From positions 122,681,001-122,745,000 of the forward strand of contig CM032230.1 of the NCBI GenBank assembly GCA_019009955.1: 64,000 nucleotides of DNA. Direction: 5' to 3'. Shown here piece by piece: positions 62,295-64,000 of this stretch. The position numbers and the translations under genes are program-made. The DNA is from Riptortus pedestris (lineage: Eukaryota; Arthropoda; Insecta; Hemiptera; Alydidae). The notes below the pieces were generated by a model that saw only the letters and a list, made by a program, of their open reading frames with translations, made no database searches and had not been told where the DNA came from. Position 1 is the stretch's first letter. Every line of letters starts with the position of its first letter.

Positions 62295-62789
62295 TTGGTT
62301 AGTGGACATAGTTACATGGCTGCGACCGGGACTTCGGTGTTATTGAAAAGCGACTGCGTGTGCAAAAACCCCTTCACTGTGATTTTAATGCAAACTGAGG
62401 ATTTTAACGACTTCAAAGTGCTTACTAAAAAGTACCTGAACACTAAAAATCTTGGAATAAATAAAATTTCACATTTTCGTATTTCACACAAGAATCCTGG
62501 CATTGTAAAAGTGGCTTCAGTTTTGTCACCGGACGGTGATATGGTAACTTAAGAAAAGGTAGACGTTTTAAAGAAGAATACAAATCTTGATGACCCCCCT
62601 GATGTGGATAAGTTACCAAAACTTCAGTTCAAGTGCAAGATATCACAAGAAAAGAAGAAGGATATAGAAGGAATAATTGAATACTTAGAGAAAGTAGGCA
62701 AGGCGTTCTACAGGGCTATCGTTCATGGACCTTATCAGCCTGTCATAGAGGAGCACCCGGCCGTGGACGAGCAAGAAGACGGCTTCTAG
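62295..62789 (+). pseudogene. Unrecognised 164-codon frame with one in-frame stop
   Basis: The frame runs from ATG at 62295, or more likely the later ATG at 62316 (MAATGTSVLLKSD), to a TAG at 62787, with a single TAA at 62550. The N-terminal half has DFNDFKVLTKKYLNTKNLG and ISHFRISHKNPG. The C-terminal half has KISQEKKKDIEGIIEYLEKV, FYRAIVHGPYQPV and an acidic end (EQEDGF). It has no domain I can name, no signal peptide and no membrane segment. It may be the protein of the element defined by the flanking motifs. Confidence 0.5.
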
Positions 62790-62963
62790 AAGTCGGTGAA
62801 GAAAAGGAGACAAGAGAGAGATAATATTTTAATATATTGTACATACATATATATTTAATACCTTATAATACCTCTTAAAAATAATGTAGCCTCCCTAAAA
62901 CATTTTTTTTAATTTTTAAACCCATTTTTTTAACATTTTTTTCCCACTATGGTAAAAAAAAAG

Positions 62964-63447
62964 TCCGTCACGCAGGAGCTGCGTAAACTAAGCAGATTTC
63001 CCACGCGAAGGTTTACAATTGAGAAATCTACCTAATAATAACAGTAGTAGTAACCTATTCTCACAAGGATGAATAGTTAGTGAAACGGCCACAGTAGCGC
63101 TCGGCGGAAACTCCCGAACCGATAGCCGACCACACTCACCATACAAATGCAAATATCTCAGTTAATATTCAAGATAGAGAATAAATGTATAGAACAATAT
63201 TTATAGTAAATATAATTTGCAATAAGATTAGTTCTATACAATTGTTTGATCCGACGCATGGTAACGGAGATATTTTGAATTTTCGAAAATCCTCCTCTAA
63301 ACCCCCCCTCCCACCGGTCCGATTTCAGCCATTAACGAACTTGAACATCCTTTTTACAAAAAACGATTAAATTCCGAGTTTGGTAACGATGAAAAAAAAA
63401 ATGTTACCGCAAGAGCGTTAACAGACAAATATATATATATATATCTA

Positions 63448-63532
<85 letters not shown>

Positions 63533-63652
63533 GAACGGACCTCATTTTCGTCATCTCCTGGGTAGGATCGATGGACATTTGAAGAAATTTTTCGAAACTC
63601 GCGTCATGAGTACGACCTCAATAGCTGATTTCCCTTAAGGGAAATCTGCTAA
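62964..63652 (+). mobile_element. Complete HINE-like copy, interior type A
   Basis: It has TCCGTCACGCAGGAGCTGCG at the 5' end and the palindrome plus TGCTAA at the 3' end. A TA/TC repeat at 63428-63527 sits at the usual place. It lies between the frame 62295-62789 and the inverted right-hand motif cluster. Confidence 0.93.
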
Positions 63653-63990
63653 AACCTAAAAAATAGATGTTACGCTTAAAATGGCAACACCACTATGAAC
63701 ATTCATCTTATTTTAGTAGTGTGCGCTACACTTAAAGCCTTTCAACTAAAAAGGCATGGCATTTAAAGCGTTTCTCAAAAAAAGATACGATGGCACTTTC
63801 AGCTTTTCTCATACAAAATCAAGCAATATATGTTTAATTAAATAAAAAAATTGGCTAATGTGCAGTTTAGTCCCCCCCCCCCGACGCCACCATCTTGTTT
63901 CGTTATAATCCCCGCCCTCACTTAAAACCACCGATGGCGTGATTTGGAATTTTTAAAGTGTTAAAAAATATAAAGTTAGAACAACAAAAT

Positions 63991-64000
63991 TCCGTCACGC
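63991..64000 (+). mobile_element. HINE-like 5' end cut by the window edge
   Basis: The last ten bases, TCCGTCACGC, are the exact family start. Confidence 0.6.

Larger units (their letters stand above)
62035..63812. mobile_element. Candidate undescribed element with inverted subterminal motifs
   Basis: A motif like GAGAAaGCTGTAAGTGCC occurs at about 62040-62058, 62120-62138 and 62210-62228 in plus orientation. It occurs inverted at about 63728-63745, 63752-63776 and 63788-63810. Between the clusters lie the open frame 62295-62789 and a HINE-like copy. No termini or target-site duplication could be fixed. Confidence 0.5.

Overview
This is a eukaryotic nuclear window, AT-rich and full of repeats. 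It most likely comes from an insect. The evidence is GT-AG introns with strong donors, a tRNA-derived SINE with target-site duplications, Penelope, hAT, LINE and tyrosine-recombinase remnants, and a multi-exon gene carrying transposons in its introns. A hemipteran is possible but the sequence does not prove it. There is no bacterial operon structure and no CRISPR array. Most short open frames are chance frames, microsatellite frames or dead transposon code.

Two host loci are supported. The main one is on the minus strand at 51183-60044. It has five coding exons, all joined in phase 0, and encodes a protein of about 1,233 residues. The first ~320 residues are a divergent malate dehydrogenase (MDH) fold: the Rossmann Gly motif is kept, but the catalytic His has become Ser and one substrate-binding Arg is lost. 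The last ~900 residues are a polar, probably disordered tail encoded in one uninterrupted 3.1-kb exon. This looks like a pseudoenzyme fusion and is the most interesting gene here. The second locus is the 5' end of another minus-strand gene: a UTR exon ending at 39103, then an exon at 38449-38714 with the start codon and 32 codons. I could not find its later exons.

The rest is a mosaic of mobile elements. One non-autonomous family has about 24 full or partial copies. Its two ends are asymmetric: a 5' end starting TCCGTCACGC with a small hairpin, and a 3' end with a 20-bp palindrome followed by TGCTAA. A 12-bp inverted repeat lies internally at the 5' end but terminally at the 3' end, and a (TA)n tract sits at a fixed place before the 3' end. 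This is the architecture of helentron-associated elements (HINE/DINE-1 type). At least three interior types share the same ends. I call it the HINE-like family below.

A tRNA-derived SINE has about 11 copies, several with clear target-site duplications (22054-22290, 26979-27224, 34295-34512). Other elements are a 300-bp palindrome (18145-18444) with a hammerhead-ribozyme-like core in each arm, a GIY-YIG remnant (4520-4755), several LINE reverse-transcriptase remnants (28500-28862, 40383-42345, 49690-49880), an hAT remnant in intron 1 of the MDH-like gene, a small inverted-repeat element nested in a HINE-like copy (61324-61527), a broken tyrosine-recombinase-like locus (33530-33993), and an unrecognised element (about 62035-63812) with inverted subterminal motifs around a once-interrupted 164-codon frame.

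Region by region: 1-15000 is mostly featureless AT-rich DNA with old fragments; 15000-34950 is dense in HINE-like copies and SINEs; 35000-43200 holds the second gene's 5' end, a 28-bp minisatellite and a LINE; 43200-51000 is mostly unassigned; 51183-60044 is the MDH-like gene; 60100-64000 is transposons nested in transposons.
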